NCBI GenBank assembly: GCA_903870685.1
Contig: CAIQDX010000109.1
Coordinates: forward strand, 1-36,168
Direction: 5' to 3'
Source of the DNA: an uncultured Chitinophagaceae bacterium
GTDB lineage: Bacteria > Bacteroidota > Bacteroidia > Chitinophagales > Chitinophagaceae
DNA length: 36,168 nt
The translations under genes and the position numbers were made by a program. Positions 25,701 through 33,447 of this stretch are shown in pieces. Position 1 is the stretch's first letter. Each line of letters starts with the position of its first letter. Under the pieces are notes generated by a model. The model saw nothing but the letters and a program-made list of their open reading frames with translations. It ran no database searches and had not been told where the DNA came from.

Positions 25701-25901
25701 GAATATAAAACAGAAAAAATTGTTGTAACTCCCGAAGACATTACTACTGTAACACAACAAATAAAAAATGTCTGGCAGAAAATCCAGAATAAAGAATTTA
25801 AAACAGGTTGCGGCAAACCTGATTGTGAATGGTGCAAATTTGTAAAGACAAATAATATGGCCATTGCATTGCATGAATTAAATGAAGAAGACTCAGAATA
25901 G
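22764..25901 (+). CDS. UvrD/Rep-type helicase fused to PD-(D/E)XK Fe-S nuclease
   Basis: A 1045-residue SF1A helicase-nuclease. Helicase motifs in order: I VNAGPGTGKTQILA, Ia-like LTYTDNGAVEMRNRLL, II FLVDEFQDTS, III VFVVGDADQSIFSFQDA, IV region DLLNNYRST, V LITAHAAKGSEFTYVFVIG, VI EESRRLFYVAITRAK. From about residue 785 a RecB-like nuclease domain follows, with SNYLSCPLKFYYQ, SAVHFAL, NGKLDKLEF and VVDYKTGKF (catalytic Asp, Asp, Lys). A final cluster CGKPDCEWC with the earlier Cys in LSCPLKFYY forms the Fe-S arrangement known from AddB and Cas4. It may repair breaks or unwind damaged forks. It combines on one chain what AddAB divides between two subunits. Confidence 0.93.
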   Translation: MATKQLQKEKFEIIYNNLNEQQRIAVDTIEGPVIVNAGPGTGKTQILAIRIGNILQQTDANPNNIICLTYTDNGAVEMRNRLLQIIGTPAYGIKIHTFHSFCNEVIQDNLSYFGKLNLEPISDLEEIDLFNKLIDSIESDNILKRFRGEVYYEAPRLKALFSLMKKEAWNADYFNERIDAYLKELPAKEGFFYKRKYKEFNAGDANPNKIAAETEKMEILRAASKLYTRYNKMMAEISRYNFDDMILWVLDAFEKNKNILLDYQERFLYFLVDEFQDTSRSQNLLLQYLINYWDVPNVFVVGDADQSIFSFQDANVENIIEFEKKYTDSITKIDLLNNYRSTQIILNASHKLITNNQLRTVSIENGQPLISSNIILESISAQPQIVEYPNTTHEAMDIALQIEQLINQGTSGKEIAVIYRNHSQVEEIAKILESKNIPVNTRKKVDVLQLPFIQNIISILSWIDKENAIPFSAEDQLFKILHFNFFNAKPADIAKLSMRVNEKNIGRKEDRYSIRRELSEIKNSNGDLFSQPDNSLKEISDLLENLLKESNNITVQHLVEMAVQKSGILRFVMQSPEKPWLMQVLNSFFNFIKDSCKRNPELNLHELLFNINIMQNNRIAIPLYKVVATDDGVNLITAHAAKGSEFTYVFVIGCTDKIWDESNSGNNRTYKYPDNLLSNTNIASDLEESRRLFYVAITRAKTNLQISYSVKDKNDKPLTKSTFVTEITEGMLWQPLQKFVQEEKLIDHLALQFQETAMPEIALIEENYINQILKKYSLSVTHLSNYLSCPLKFYYQNLIRVPSAKNESMVFGSAVHFALQRLFEKMKIKDQTFPSKYELLEDFSWYMQKNREAFTPESFLLKNDYGKKILPAYYDTHINNWNKVVVIEKAIRNVFVNDVPINGKLDKLEFQGKLVNVVDYKTGKFDNAKKKLVQPNDNEPNGGDYWRQAVFYKILMDNDKTNDWQAVSTVFEFIEPIADEYKTEKIVVTPEDITTVTQQIKNVWQKIQNKEFKTGCGKPDCEWCKFVKTNNMAIALHELNEEDSE

Positions 25902-25976
25902 ATTTATATGAACGTTAGGATTTGATTAGGCAGAAAGCGTTTATGTTTGTGATGATTAGAGTTATAAAAATTAAAT

Positions 25977-27386
25977 ATGATTAAGCTGTTGAGATTTATT
26001 TCATTTTGGGCGCTGCTATTTTTTATCTGGCATATCGAAACCGGTTGTGCCAACATGATTCCGCCAAGCGGCGGGCCAAGAGATTCTATTCCTCCAAAAT
26101 TATTTGCAGCATTGCCAAAAGATTCTGCTATAAATGTTACCACTAATAAAATTACTTTAGTGTTTGATGAATTTATTGATGGAAAAGATATTCAGAAGAA
26201 TTTGATCATATCACCTTATCCAAAAAATTCTCCGCTAATTGATTATAAATTGAGAAATGTAACAATTAAATTAAAAGATAGTTTAGAAGCCAACACAACT
26301 TATTCATTAAACTTTGGTGATGGATTGAAAGATGTGAATGAAGACAATATTGCAAAGAATTTTAAGTATGTTTTTTCAACCGGAAATACAATTGATCAAA
26401 ATGTTTTTTCAGGAAATGTTATTCTTGCAGAAACAGGAAAGATTGATTCAACACTAATTATTGTATTGCATAAAAACCTTGATGACACTGCGATATATAA
26501 AAATCGGCCTCGTTATTATACCAGGGTGGATGGCAAAGGAAAATTTGTTTTTACTAATTTACCCGAAGGAAAATTTAATGCATTTGTTCTGCCAAATGAT
26601 TTCACTAAAAAATATGATGACAGTACAAAACTTTTTGCATTTGCCGATTCGTTGATCATCATAAATAAAAGCACAAAGCCCGTTAACTTCTATGCGTATG
26701 AAGAATTCAAAAGAAAAAATGTAACAAAATCAAGTTCACCAAACAACGATAAAAATAATAAGCCTAAGAAAGAAGATATACGTTTGCGTTATACAACATC
26801 TTTAGATAATGCAACACAGGATATTTTAAGTCCTGATTTAGATATTACTTTCAACAGAAAAATAAAATCATTCGACTCTTCAAAAATAATTTTAACTGAT
26901 CAGAGTTTTAAAGAGCTGAAAAATTATACAGTAAAATTGGATACGGGAAAAACTAAAATAAGTGTAAGGAATGAGTGGAAAGAAGGAATGGTGTTACGTT
27001 TAATTATTATGAAAGAAGCTGTAACAGATACAAGCAACAAAACAATTTCTAAATCCGATACCCTAATTATACATACAAAAAGCGAATCTGATTACGGAAG
27101 TCTTGCCATAAGATTCACCAATCTTGATCTTTCAAAAAATCCGGTATTATTAGTAATGTTGAATGATAAAATTGCAGAAGCAATTCCCATTACTCAAAGA
27201 GATCTGTTTCGAAAATTGTATCGACCCGGAGAATATGAATTAAGCGTTCTATTTGATACTAATAATAACAAGGTTTGGGATACCGGCAATTATAAAAAAA
27301 GAAGACAACCCGAAGTTGTTAAACAGCTAAATAAAAAATTATCGGTGAGAGCTAATTGGGACAATGAAATTGAAGTGGCACTTTAA
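25977..27386 (+). CDS. Ig-like (Big_5) domain lipoprotein
   Basis: A 469-residue envelope protein. An N-terminal hydrophobic segment ends at ETGCANMIPPSGGPRDSIPP; the Cys is probably lipidated, and this Cys-A-x3-PPxGGPRDxxPP start is common in Bacteroidota. An Ig-like domain follows (FAALPKDSAINVTTNKITLV, FDEFIDGKDI, NTTYSLNFGDGLKDVNEDN), then a carboxypeptidase-regulatory-like beta sandwich (GKGKFVFTNLPEGKFNAFVL) and a second Ig-like part. The last third describes a DTNNNKVWDTG segment, a Ca-binding-like loop. Function unknown; surface-structure or gliding-related roles are possible. It sits 75 bp after the helicase and 34 bp before recR. Confidence 0.75.
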   Translation: MIKLLRFISFWALLFFIWHIETGCANMIPPSGGPRDSIPPKLFAALPKDSAINVTTNKITLVFDEFIDGKDIQKNLIISPYPKNSPLIDYKLRNVTIKLKDSLEANTTYSLNFGDGLKDVNEDNIAKNFKYVFSTGNTIDQNVFSGNVILAETGKIDSTLIIVLHKNLDDTAIYKNRPRYYTRVDGKGKFVFTNLPEGKFNAFVLPNDFTKKYDDSTKLFAFADSLIIINKSTKPVNFYAYEEFKRKNVTKSSSPNNDKNNKPKKEDIRLRYTTSLDNATQDILSPDLDITFNRKIKSFDSSKIILTDQSFKELKNYTVKLDTGKTKISVRNEWKEGMVLRLIIMKEAVTDTSNKTISKSDTLIIHTKSESDYGSLAIRFTNLDLSKNPVLLVMLNDKIAEAIPITQRDLFRKLYRPGEYELSVLFDTNNNKVWDTGNYKKRRQPEVVKQLNKKLSVRANWDNEIEVAL

Positions 27387-27420
27387 TTTTATTTCTGTCA
27401 GCACTTGTTATCTTTACAGT

Positions 27421-28035
27421 ATGCAACTTCCTTCATCACTACTTGAAAATGCTGTAGCACAATTTTCCAAACTTCCAGGAATTGGAAAAAAGTCTGCATT
27501 ACGTTTAGTATTGCATTTATTAAAACAAGATGTAAATGATGTACAACATTTTGGCGAAACAATTGCCAGGATGCGAAGAGATATAAAATTTTGTCAACGT
27601 TGCAATAATATTAGTGATGGAGATATTTGTAGTATTTGTGCTAATTCGTTTCGCAAGCAAAATATGATTTGTGTTGTAGAAACAATTCGTGATGTGATTG
27701 CGATAGAAAGTACACAACAATATAACGGAACCTATCATGTTTTGGGTGGAATAATTTCTCCACTGGATGGAATTGGTCCCGATCAATTAAATATCGAATC
27801 ATTGATTAACAGGATTGAAAAAGAACAGACGGAAGAATTAATTTTTGCATTGAGCCCTAATATCCAGGGTGATACTACTATTTATTATATTCAGAAAAAG
27901 ATCACTCACTTTAATTGTCGCGTCACTACAATTGCACGTGGTATTGCATTTGGTGGCGAATTAGAATATGCTGATGAAATGACTTTAGCCAGAAGTCTTG
28001 CCAACAGATTGCCTGTTCAGCAATATGTAAAATAG
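27421..28035 (+). CDS. recR: Recombination mediator RecR
   Basis: A 204-residue RecF-pathway protein, usual length about 200 aa. It has the N-terminal helix-hairpin-helix FSKLPGIGKKSALRLVLHLL, the zinc finger CQRCNNISDGDICSIC, a Toprim domain (ICVVETIRDVIAIEST, YHVLGGIISPLDGIGPDQL) and the C-terminal Walker-like ARGIAFGGELEYADEMTLARSL. It loads RecA at gaps with RecO. The start is the ATG at 27421; an upstream ATG at 27364 overlaps the previous gene and adds non-conserved residues. Confidence 0.96.
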   Translation: MQLPSSLLENAVAQFSKLPGIGKKSALRLVLHLLKQDVNDVQHFGETIARMRRDIKFCQRCNNISDGDICSICANSFRKQNMICVVETIRDVIAIESTQQYNGTYHVLGGIISPLDGIGPDQLNIESLINRIEKEQTEELIFALSPNIQGDTTIYYIQKKITHFNCRVTTIARGIAFGGELEYADEMTLARSLANRLPVQQYVK

Positions 28036-28328
28036 TTTTTTCGTAAAAAATATTACATTTTATTTATCTCCATCAGAATAAGATTTCTTAGACCCTTGAT
28101 AATTTATTAATCGCCAAAATAATATTGCTGGTTAAAAAATTAATATGCGACTACTACATATTATATAAAATATGTCTTCATTTATATTGATTCTTACTTT
28201 TCATATTCAATTAAAACACCATTGTATAATCTTTAACAGCGATAAAAAAAAATTAGCACAAAAATTGAAATATGTCGGGCAACATTATCTTTTAATCGGT
28301 AATCTATAGGTGTAGAAAAAAATCAACT
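28036..28328. other. 293-nt AT-rich intergenic region before the lipoprotein operon
   Basis: No gene seen. No exact TAnnTTTG is present. The best candidate is TTG (28265-28267), an 18-nt spacer and TATCTTTT (28286-28293), about 35 bp before the first lipoprotein ATG; confidence in it is low. No terminator for recR is obvious. Confidence 0.35.
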
Positions 28329-29804
28329 ATGAAAAAATTTATCATTTTTTGTGCGGCCGCCCTTATTGTTTATGCGTGTAAACATGAAATCATTGTTACA
28401 AAAACGGTTCCCACGAATTTAATTTATGTTCCCACAAGCTCAACTATTTTATATGGAGCAGCTGGAAATTCTGTTACGCCAACCATTGATAATGGAGGTG
28501 AATCAGTTGTGTATTCAATTTCAGATTCAACTTTAACCGGTATAAGCATTAACAGTAATACTGGTGTAATTAGTTGGAGTAATACAGTTGCTGTAGGCAT
28601 TTATAGTATTTCTGTTACAGCTTTAAATAGTGTTGGAAGTACGGCAACAACTTATATTTTAAATGTCAACAGCGCAATAACAGCACCATCAAGTCTTTTA
28701 TATTCACCCGCAAGTAGTACTGTAGTTGCAGGTACAGCAGGCAATTCGGCTACGCCTTCAATAAATACAGGTGGAAGTATAATTACTTATTCTTTAACAG
28801 GAACAATTCCTTCTGGCATTAGTATAAACAGTTCAACAGGTGTGATAAGTTGGAGCAATGCTGTTGCGGTTGGTTCATATAATCTTGCAATTAAAGCAAC
28901 AAATAATATTGGAAACACAACAGGAACTTATACTTTAACTGTAACACAGACTACAACTGTTGTTGCACCTACTAGTTTTTTATACAATCCTGCAAACAGT
29001 ACCACAACATTAGGAACAGCTGGTAATTCTGCAACACCATCTATCAATAATGGTTTAGGTACCATTACATATTCACTTTCCGGGACTGTACCTACAGGAA
29101 TAAGCATTAACAGCACATCAGGAATTATCAGTTGGAATACATTAGTTGCAACAGGCACATACAATTTAACAGTTAAAGCAACAAATTCTGCAGGAAATAT
29201 AACAACAAGTTATTCCTTAACTGTAAATGCTGCACCGGTGGTTACGGGTGTATGTTTTTCATCACAAATATTGCCTTTATATCAAAGTTATTGCGCATTG
29301 GCAGGATGTCATAACAGTACAACAAAACGATCAGGTATTGAATTAGATACTTATGCAACGATCATGAAAGGAATTAAGGCTAATAATTCAAGTTCAAGTT
29401 CATACTATACAATCATTGGCAGAAGTATGCCTCCAAAAGCAAATGCACAAATGAGTTCGGCTCAGATTGCATTAATTCAACAATGGATCAATCAGGGTGC
29501 AACAAATTCAGTTTGCGCAGCTGCTTGCGATACAACACAGTTCACTTATACCAACACTATATCTACTTTGTTTGCGAATAATTGTGTGGGTTGTCATAAT
29601 GCAACAACAAATTATTTAGGTGTGATATTGAGTGATTATACAAGTGCAGTAAATTCTATCAATACAATTACATCAACAACTTTTTTAAGTGCTTTAAATT
29701 ATACCTCTGCAACATCGGCTATGAATATGCCGCCTAGCGGACAAATGAGTAGTTGTCAAATTACACAAATCACAAAATGGATAAAAAATGGTTATCCGCA
29801 ATAA
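28329..29804 (+). CDS. Lipoprotein with three Ig-like repeats and heme c-binding motifs
   Basis: A 491-residue secreted protein. A lipobox ends at C17 (LIVYACKHE). Three He_PIG-type Ig repeats of about 90 residues (roughly 28-112, 118-205, 212-300) share AGNSATPSINxG, YSLTGTIPSGISIN and GVISWSN motifs. The C-terminal 180 residues resemble a cytochrome c-like domain: C322ALAGC327H is an atypical CxxxxCH, and C419VGC422H is a standard CxxCH, with possible distal Met in SMPPKAN and MNMPPSG. It probably displays heme groups at the cell surface or outer membrane. First of six closely spaced genes. Confidence 0.8.
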   Translation: MKKFIIFCAAALIVYACKHEIIVTKTVPTNLIYVPTSSTILYGAAGNSVTPTIDNGGESVVYSISDSTLTGISINSNTGVISWSNTVAVGIYSISVTALNSVGSTATTYILNVNSAITAPSSLLYSPASSTVVAGTAGNSATPSINTGGSIITYSLTGTIPSGISINSSTGVISWSNAVAVGSYNLAIKATNNIGNTTGTYTLTVTQTTTVVAPTSFLYNPANSTTTLGTAGNSATPSINNGLGTITYSLSGTVPTGISINSTSGIISWNTLVATGTYNLTVKATNSAGNITTSYSLTVNAAPVVTGVCFSSQILPLYQSYCALAGCHNSTTKRSGIELDTYATIMKGIKANNSSSSSYYTIIGRSMPPKANAQMSSAQIALIQQWINQGATNSVCAAACDTTQFTYTNTISTLFANNCVGCHNATTNYLGVILSDYTSAVNSINTITSTTFLSALNYTSATSAMNMPPSGQMSSCQITQITKWIKNGYPQ

Positions 29805-29847
29805 AAAAGAAAAAGTATAATACCCATTTTTAAAAAAGATTAAGACT

Positions 29848-31008
29848 ATGAAAAAAGTAATCACCATTTGTTTAATTGCTATAGCTGTATATGCGTGTAA
29901 ACAAGAAGTTATCAATGTTGCTACAACTGCACCCTCAGGTTTTTCTTACTCAGTTGCAAGCGCTACAATAACACAAGGCACTGCAGGAAATTCTGTTACT
30001 CCAACCATTAATAACGGTGGTGGTAAAATTGCATACACTTTAACCGGAGTAGGTATTTCGGGCATAAGTTTAAATACAAATACCGGAGTAATTTATTGGA
30101 GCAATATATTAGCTCCTGGCACCTATACTGTTACTGTTTCTGCATCCAACAGTGTTGGCAATGTAACCGTAGATTATAAAATAATTGTAAATAGTAATGG
30201 AATAGTAACAGCACCAAATAGTTTTATGTACAGTCCGGCAAGCACAACAATTGTTGTTGGTACTGCAGGTACATCAGCAGCACCAACAATTACCAATGGT
30301 GGTGGCAGTATAACTTATAGTTTAACTGGAACAGTTCCAACAGGAATCAGCATCAGCAGTACTTCAGGTATAATTAGTTGGAGCAGTGCAGTAGCAGCAG
30401 GAACATATACTTTAAATGAAACTGCTACAAATAGTGCTGGAAATACAACAACAACTTATACACTTACAGTTAAAGCTACTGCAACTGTAACTGCTCCAAC
30501 CAGCCTTGCATATAATCCTGCAAGCGCTAGTGCTACGCAAGGAACTGCAGGGGCTTCAGCAACACCAACAATAAATAATGGATTAGGTACAATTGCTTAT
30601 AGTTTAACGGGAACAATTCCAACAGGAGTTAGTATCAGCAATACTTCAGGGGTAATTAGTTGGGCTAATACAGTAGCTGCAGGAACATATATTTTAAATG
30701 TAACAGCTACAAATAGTGCAGGAAATACAACAGCAACTTATACACTTACGGTAACTGCTGCAGTTGCAACAGTAAGTTTTTCTAGAGATATTTTACCAAC
30801 CATTTCATCAAGTTGCAGTGGCTGTCATTCTTATGCCACTTCATATACAGGAATTATTGGTCATACTACTGGATGCAATGGTATACAATATAAGATTAGT
30901 ACAACTTATTGTTCAGGAGCACGTATGCCTTTAGGTGGAACACCATTATCAGCAAGTTATATCACTCTATTTAGTAACTGGATTGCTCAAGGTCAACTTA
31001 ACAATTAA
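29848..31008 (+). CDS. Lipoprotein with Ig-like repeats and one CxxCH motif (paralogue)
   Basis: A 386-residue paralogue of the preceding gene, with near-identical signal (MKKVITICLIAIAVYACKQE, Cys17) and three Ig-like repeats ending about residue 310. A short C-terminal heme-type segment follows, with C323SGC326H and a possible Met ligand in GARMPLGGTPLS. It lacks the second heme-like segment of its neighbour. Ig-repeat DNA is also highly similar between the two genes, so they arose by tandem duplication followed by trimming of the heme region. It is 43 bp downstream of that gene. Confidence 0.78.
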   Translation: MKKVITICLIAIAVYACKQEVINVATTAPSGFSYSVASATITQGTAGNSVTPTINNGGGKIAYTLTGVGISGISLNTNTGVIYWSNILAPGTYTVTVSASNSVGNVTVDYKIIVNSNGIVTAPNSFMYSPASTTIVVGTAGTSAAPTITNGGGSITYSLTGTVPTGISISSTSGIISWSSAVAAGTYTLNETATNSAGNTTTTYTLTVKATATVTAPTSLAYNPASASATQGTAGASATPTINNGLGTIAYSLTGTIPTGVSISNTSGVISWANTVAAGTYILNVTATNSAGNTTATYTLTVTAAVATVSFSRDILPTISSSCSGCHSYATSYTGIIGHTTGCNGIQYKISTTYCSGARMPLGGTPLSASYITLFSNWIAQGQLNN

Positions 31009-31049
31009 AAAAAATTTATAAGAATAGTTATTATTAAAAATTATCAAAA

Positions 31050-31415
31050 ATGAAATTCATCTGCCTTATCGCATTATCTATTATTCTTTTATCAAGTTGT
31101 TATTACGACAAAGCACAATTGATATATCCAGCAGCTGGAACCTGTGATACAACTAGCGCAAATTACAGTACAAAAGTTGCACCAATAATAAGTGCTAATT
31201 GTGCCGTTTGCCACGGTGGAACTGCAACAGCAGGCGCTGGAATAAAATTAGATAATTATACTGGTCTTAAAATTTATGTGGGAAATGGTCAGTTACTAAA
31301 CTCAATCAATCAAACAGGCGTTGTGCCTGCAATGCCATTGAGTGCAGGAAAATTAACTGATTGCGAAATAAGTCAAATTACTGCCTGGATTAACGCAGGT
31401 GCATTAAACAATTAA
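31050..31415 (+). CDS. Small lipoprotein, c-type heme-binding
   Basis: A 121-residue lipoprotein: hydrophobic signal, lipobox LLSSC (C17) and the single heme motif C51AVC54H, with a possible Met ligand in VVPAMPLSAGKL. The ending DCEISQITAWINAGALNN matches the C-terminal helix of the heme domains in the two upstream lipoproteins (QITKWIKNGYPQ). It is therefore the heme domain alone, without Ig repeats. It lies 41 bp after its neighbour and 10 bp before the YceI gene, within one operon. Confidence 0.8.
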   Translation: MKFICLIALSIILLSSCYYDKAQLIYPAAGTCDTTSANYSTKVAPIISANCAVCHGGTATAGAGIKLDNYTGLKIYVGNGQLLNSINQTGVVPAMPLSAGKLTDCEISQITAWINAGALNN

Positions 31416-31425
31416 AAAAAACAAA

Positions 31426-31968
31426 ATGAAAAAAATTATTTTATCTATTACAATGATCGCTGTTGGAATGACAATGGCAAATGCTCAAAAATTATTTTCT
31501 ACAAAAGCCGGACAAATAAAATTTAATGCAACCGGTGGTGTTGAAAAAATCGCAGCTGTAAATAATCAGGTTGATAGTAAGATGGTTGATAAAACTGGTC
31601 AGATTGTATTTAGCCTTTTAGTCAACGGTTTTATTTTCGATAATCAATTAATGAAAGATCATTTTGAAGAAAATTATTTAGAAACTACCAAATATTCTAA
31701 AGCCGATTTCAAAGGATTCATCACAAACATTTCTACTGTTGATTTTTCGAAGAACGGTAAATATAATGTTACTGTTGATGGTTCATTAACCATTCATGGA
31801 GTAACACAAAAAGTAAGTACAGCAGGTACTTTAACTATTGCAAACGGAAAGCCAAGTATTGTTGGCGTGTTTAAAATAAAAATAAAAGAATACGGAATTA
31901 CCGGTTTATACATTGGCGAAAAAATTGCAAGTGAAGCCGAAATATCTGTTGATTGTAAATACGACTAA
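31426..31968 (+). CDS. YceI-family periplasmic protein
   Basis: A 180-residue exported protein with a cleavable signal (TMANAQK). The YceI lipocalin-like fold is shown by DNQLMKDHFEENYLETTKYS, FKGFITNISTVDFSKNG and the signature GSLTIHGVTQKVSTAGTLTI. YceI proteins bind long isoprenoid or fatty molecules such as quinones. It is positioned between heme lipoproteins and a barrel, fitting a lipid- or quinone-linked electron-transfer role (inference). A second YceI domain occurs in the fusion protein at 33.4 kb. Confidence 0.9.
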   Translation: MKKIILSITMIAVGMTMANAQKLFSTKAGQIKFNATGGVEKIAAVNNQVDSKMVDKTGQIVFSLLVNGFIFDNQLMKDHFEENYLETTKYSKADFKGFITNISTVDFSKNGKYNVTVDGSLTIHGVTQKVSTAGTLTIANGKPSIVGVFKIKIKEYGITGLYIGEKIASEAEISVDCKYD

Positions 31969-31994
31969 TTTTTCATCTGTTTAATTCTTATAAA

Positions 31995-32927
31995 ATGTAT
32001 TCATTAAAAAAACCAACACAAACACTCATACTTGTTGTATTTGTTCTGTTTCTTTCCAATAAATTAATAGCACAGGATATTGATTTGTTTAAAATGCAGG
32101 AAGCACAGGATAAAAAAGATCAGGCAAATAAAAGAGATCTTGTTACTGCTACTTTTAAAACCACTAGAATGGTTAATGGCCAATCGATAGAGAATGTTGG
32201 CAAAGGAATTATGGATTTAAAAATTTCTCATCGCTTTGGAACTGTAAATACAGGTGCATATAATTTCTTTGGGCTGGATCAGGCAACTATGCGTATCGGA
32301 ATGGATTATGGTATTACCAATAGATTAATGGTGGGTATTGGCAGAAGTACTTTCAATAAAGAATTTGATGGGTTTTTAAAATTCAGAATATTGCGCCAAT
32401 CAACCGGCAGAAGAAGTTTCCCTTTTTCAGTTAGTTATGTTGCAACAAGTATTTATCAATCGGTAAAACCAGCTGAAACAACTTATCAAATTTATCAAAC
32501 CGACCATTTCTTTTATGTACATCAACTAATCTTCGCAAGAAAATTCAACGATTATTTTTCGCTGCAATTAGTTCCAACATTGGTGCATTACAATATTGTT
32601 CCATTAACAACAAGTGAAAACGATTTATATTCAGTTGGCGTTGGTTTCCGTCAAAGAATTTCAAAAAGAGTAAATTTAACAGGCGAATATTATTATCAAA
32701 TTAACCCTGTAACAGGTACTTATAATACTTTGTCGTTAGGATTTGATATTGAAACTGGCGGTCACGTGTTTCAATTACATTTCACTAACTCAACAGGCAT
32801 TAATGAAAAAAGTGTTATTACAGAAACAACAGGACAGTGGGATAAAGGCGATATACATTTTGGATTCAACATCTCAAGGGTTTTTACAATCGTGAAACCT
32901 AAAGCAATGGCAAACGCAAAGTTTTAA
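31995..32927 (+). CDS. DUF5777-type outer-membrane beta-barrel protein
   Basis: A 310-residue exported protein. The signal peptide ends near KLIAQDIDLF, and a coiled charged segment (MQEAQDKKDQANKRD) precedes the barrel. Segments such as ATFKTTRMVNGQSIENVGKG, LDLKISHRFG-like MDLKISHRFGTVN, FFGLDQATMRIGMDYGITNR and GHVFQLHFTNSTGINEKS are recalled from DUF5777 proteins. Function unknown. With three heme lipoproteins and a YceI protein in one operon it could supply the outer-membrane conduit, an inference analogous to porin-cytochrome complexes. Confidence 0.8.
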   Translation: MYSLKKPTQTLILVVFVLFLSNKLIAQDIDLFKMQEAQDKKDQANKRDLVTATFKTTRMVNGQSIENVGKGIMDLKISHRFGTVNTGAYNFFGLDQATMRIGMDYGITNRLMVGIGRSTFNKEFDGFLKFRILRQSTGRRSFPFSVSYVATSIYQSVKPAETTYQIYQTDHFFYVHQLIFARKFNDYFSLQLVPTLVHYNIVPLTTSENDLYSVGVGFRQRISKRVNLTGEYYYQINPVTGTYNTLSLGFDIETGGHVFQLHFTNSTGINEKSVITETTGQWDKGDIHFGFNISRVFTIVKPKAMANAKF

Positions 32928-32943
32928 TTAATAAATAAATAAA

Positions 32944-33357
32944 ATGAAAAAGAAAATTATTTTATCGATACTGGCAATATTTGCATTTGCAATTTTAGGT
33001 ATTTGGTTCTTTGTGTTTTTTAAACCAACGCATTTCAAAAGAGATGTTGCCGACGAAAAAGGAATTGCTGTTTCATCAAAAGATATTGTAAAAGAATTTC
33101 AATCTAATGAAGCAGCCTCAAACACAAAATATATAAACAAGGCTGTTGAAATTACAGGTGAAATTGCCGAAGTTAAAAAAGATCAAACAGGCAAAACTAC
33201 CATCATAATTAAAAGTGATGATGCTTTCTCGAATGTATTTGTAACTTTAAAACAAACTGACCAACAACCTAAAACCGGCGCTAACATTTGCATAAAAGGC
33301 ATATGTACAGGGTTTCTTAGCGATGTGGTTGTTATTGACGCCATCGTTACTAAATAA
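32944..33357 (+). CDS. Membrane-anchored OB-fold (tRNA_anti-like) protein
   Basis: A 137-residue protein with an N-terminal membrane helix (LSILAIFAFAILGIWFFVFF) and a small OB-type beta barrel from about residue 55 (VEITGEIAEVKKDQTGK, VFVTLKQ, CIKGICTGFLSD). OB-fold tRNA_anti-like proteins in Bacteroidota are of unknown function. The segment IWFFVFFKPTHFKRDVADEK and SSKDIVKEFQSN is repeated, diverged, in the YceI fusion protein downstream. It is the last gene before the terminator. Confidence 0.75.
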   Translation: MKKKIILSILAIFAFAILGIWFFVFFKPTHFKRDVADEKGIAVSSKDIVKEFQSNEAASNTKYINKAVEITGEIAEVKKDQTGKTTIIIKSDDAFSNVFVTLKQTDQQPKTGANICIKGICTGFLSDVVVIDAIVTK

Positions 33358-33410
33358 TTTTCCGTTATCGATAAATTTTAAATTAGCAATAAATAATTTC
33401 AAAAATTAAA

Positions 33411-33447
33411 GAGCTTACTTTTGAAAAAAAGTAAGCTCATGTTTTTT
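33411..33447 (+). terminator. Intrinsic terminator after the lipoprotein-YceI operon
   Basis: A perfect 11-bp stem (33411-33421 with 33428-33438), 6-nt loop and T6 at 33442-33447. It lies 53 bp beyond the OB-fold gene. The next gene begins within or right after it, so it may be leaky or attenuating. Confidence 0.8.

Noticed and set aside
28678-30760. Repeated DNA in the lipoprotein genes as a CRISPR or insertion element
   Set aside because: Repeats are about 270 bp, in frame and code Ig-like domains; no spacers, terminal repeats or transposase.
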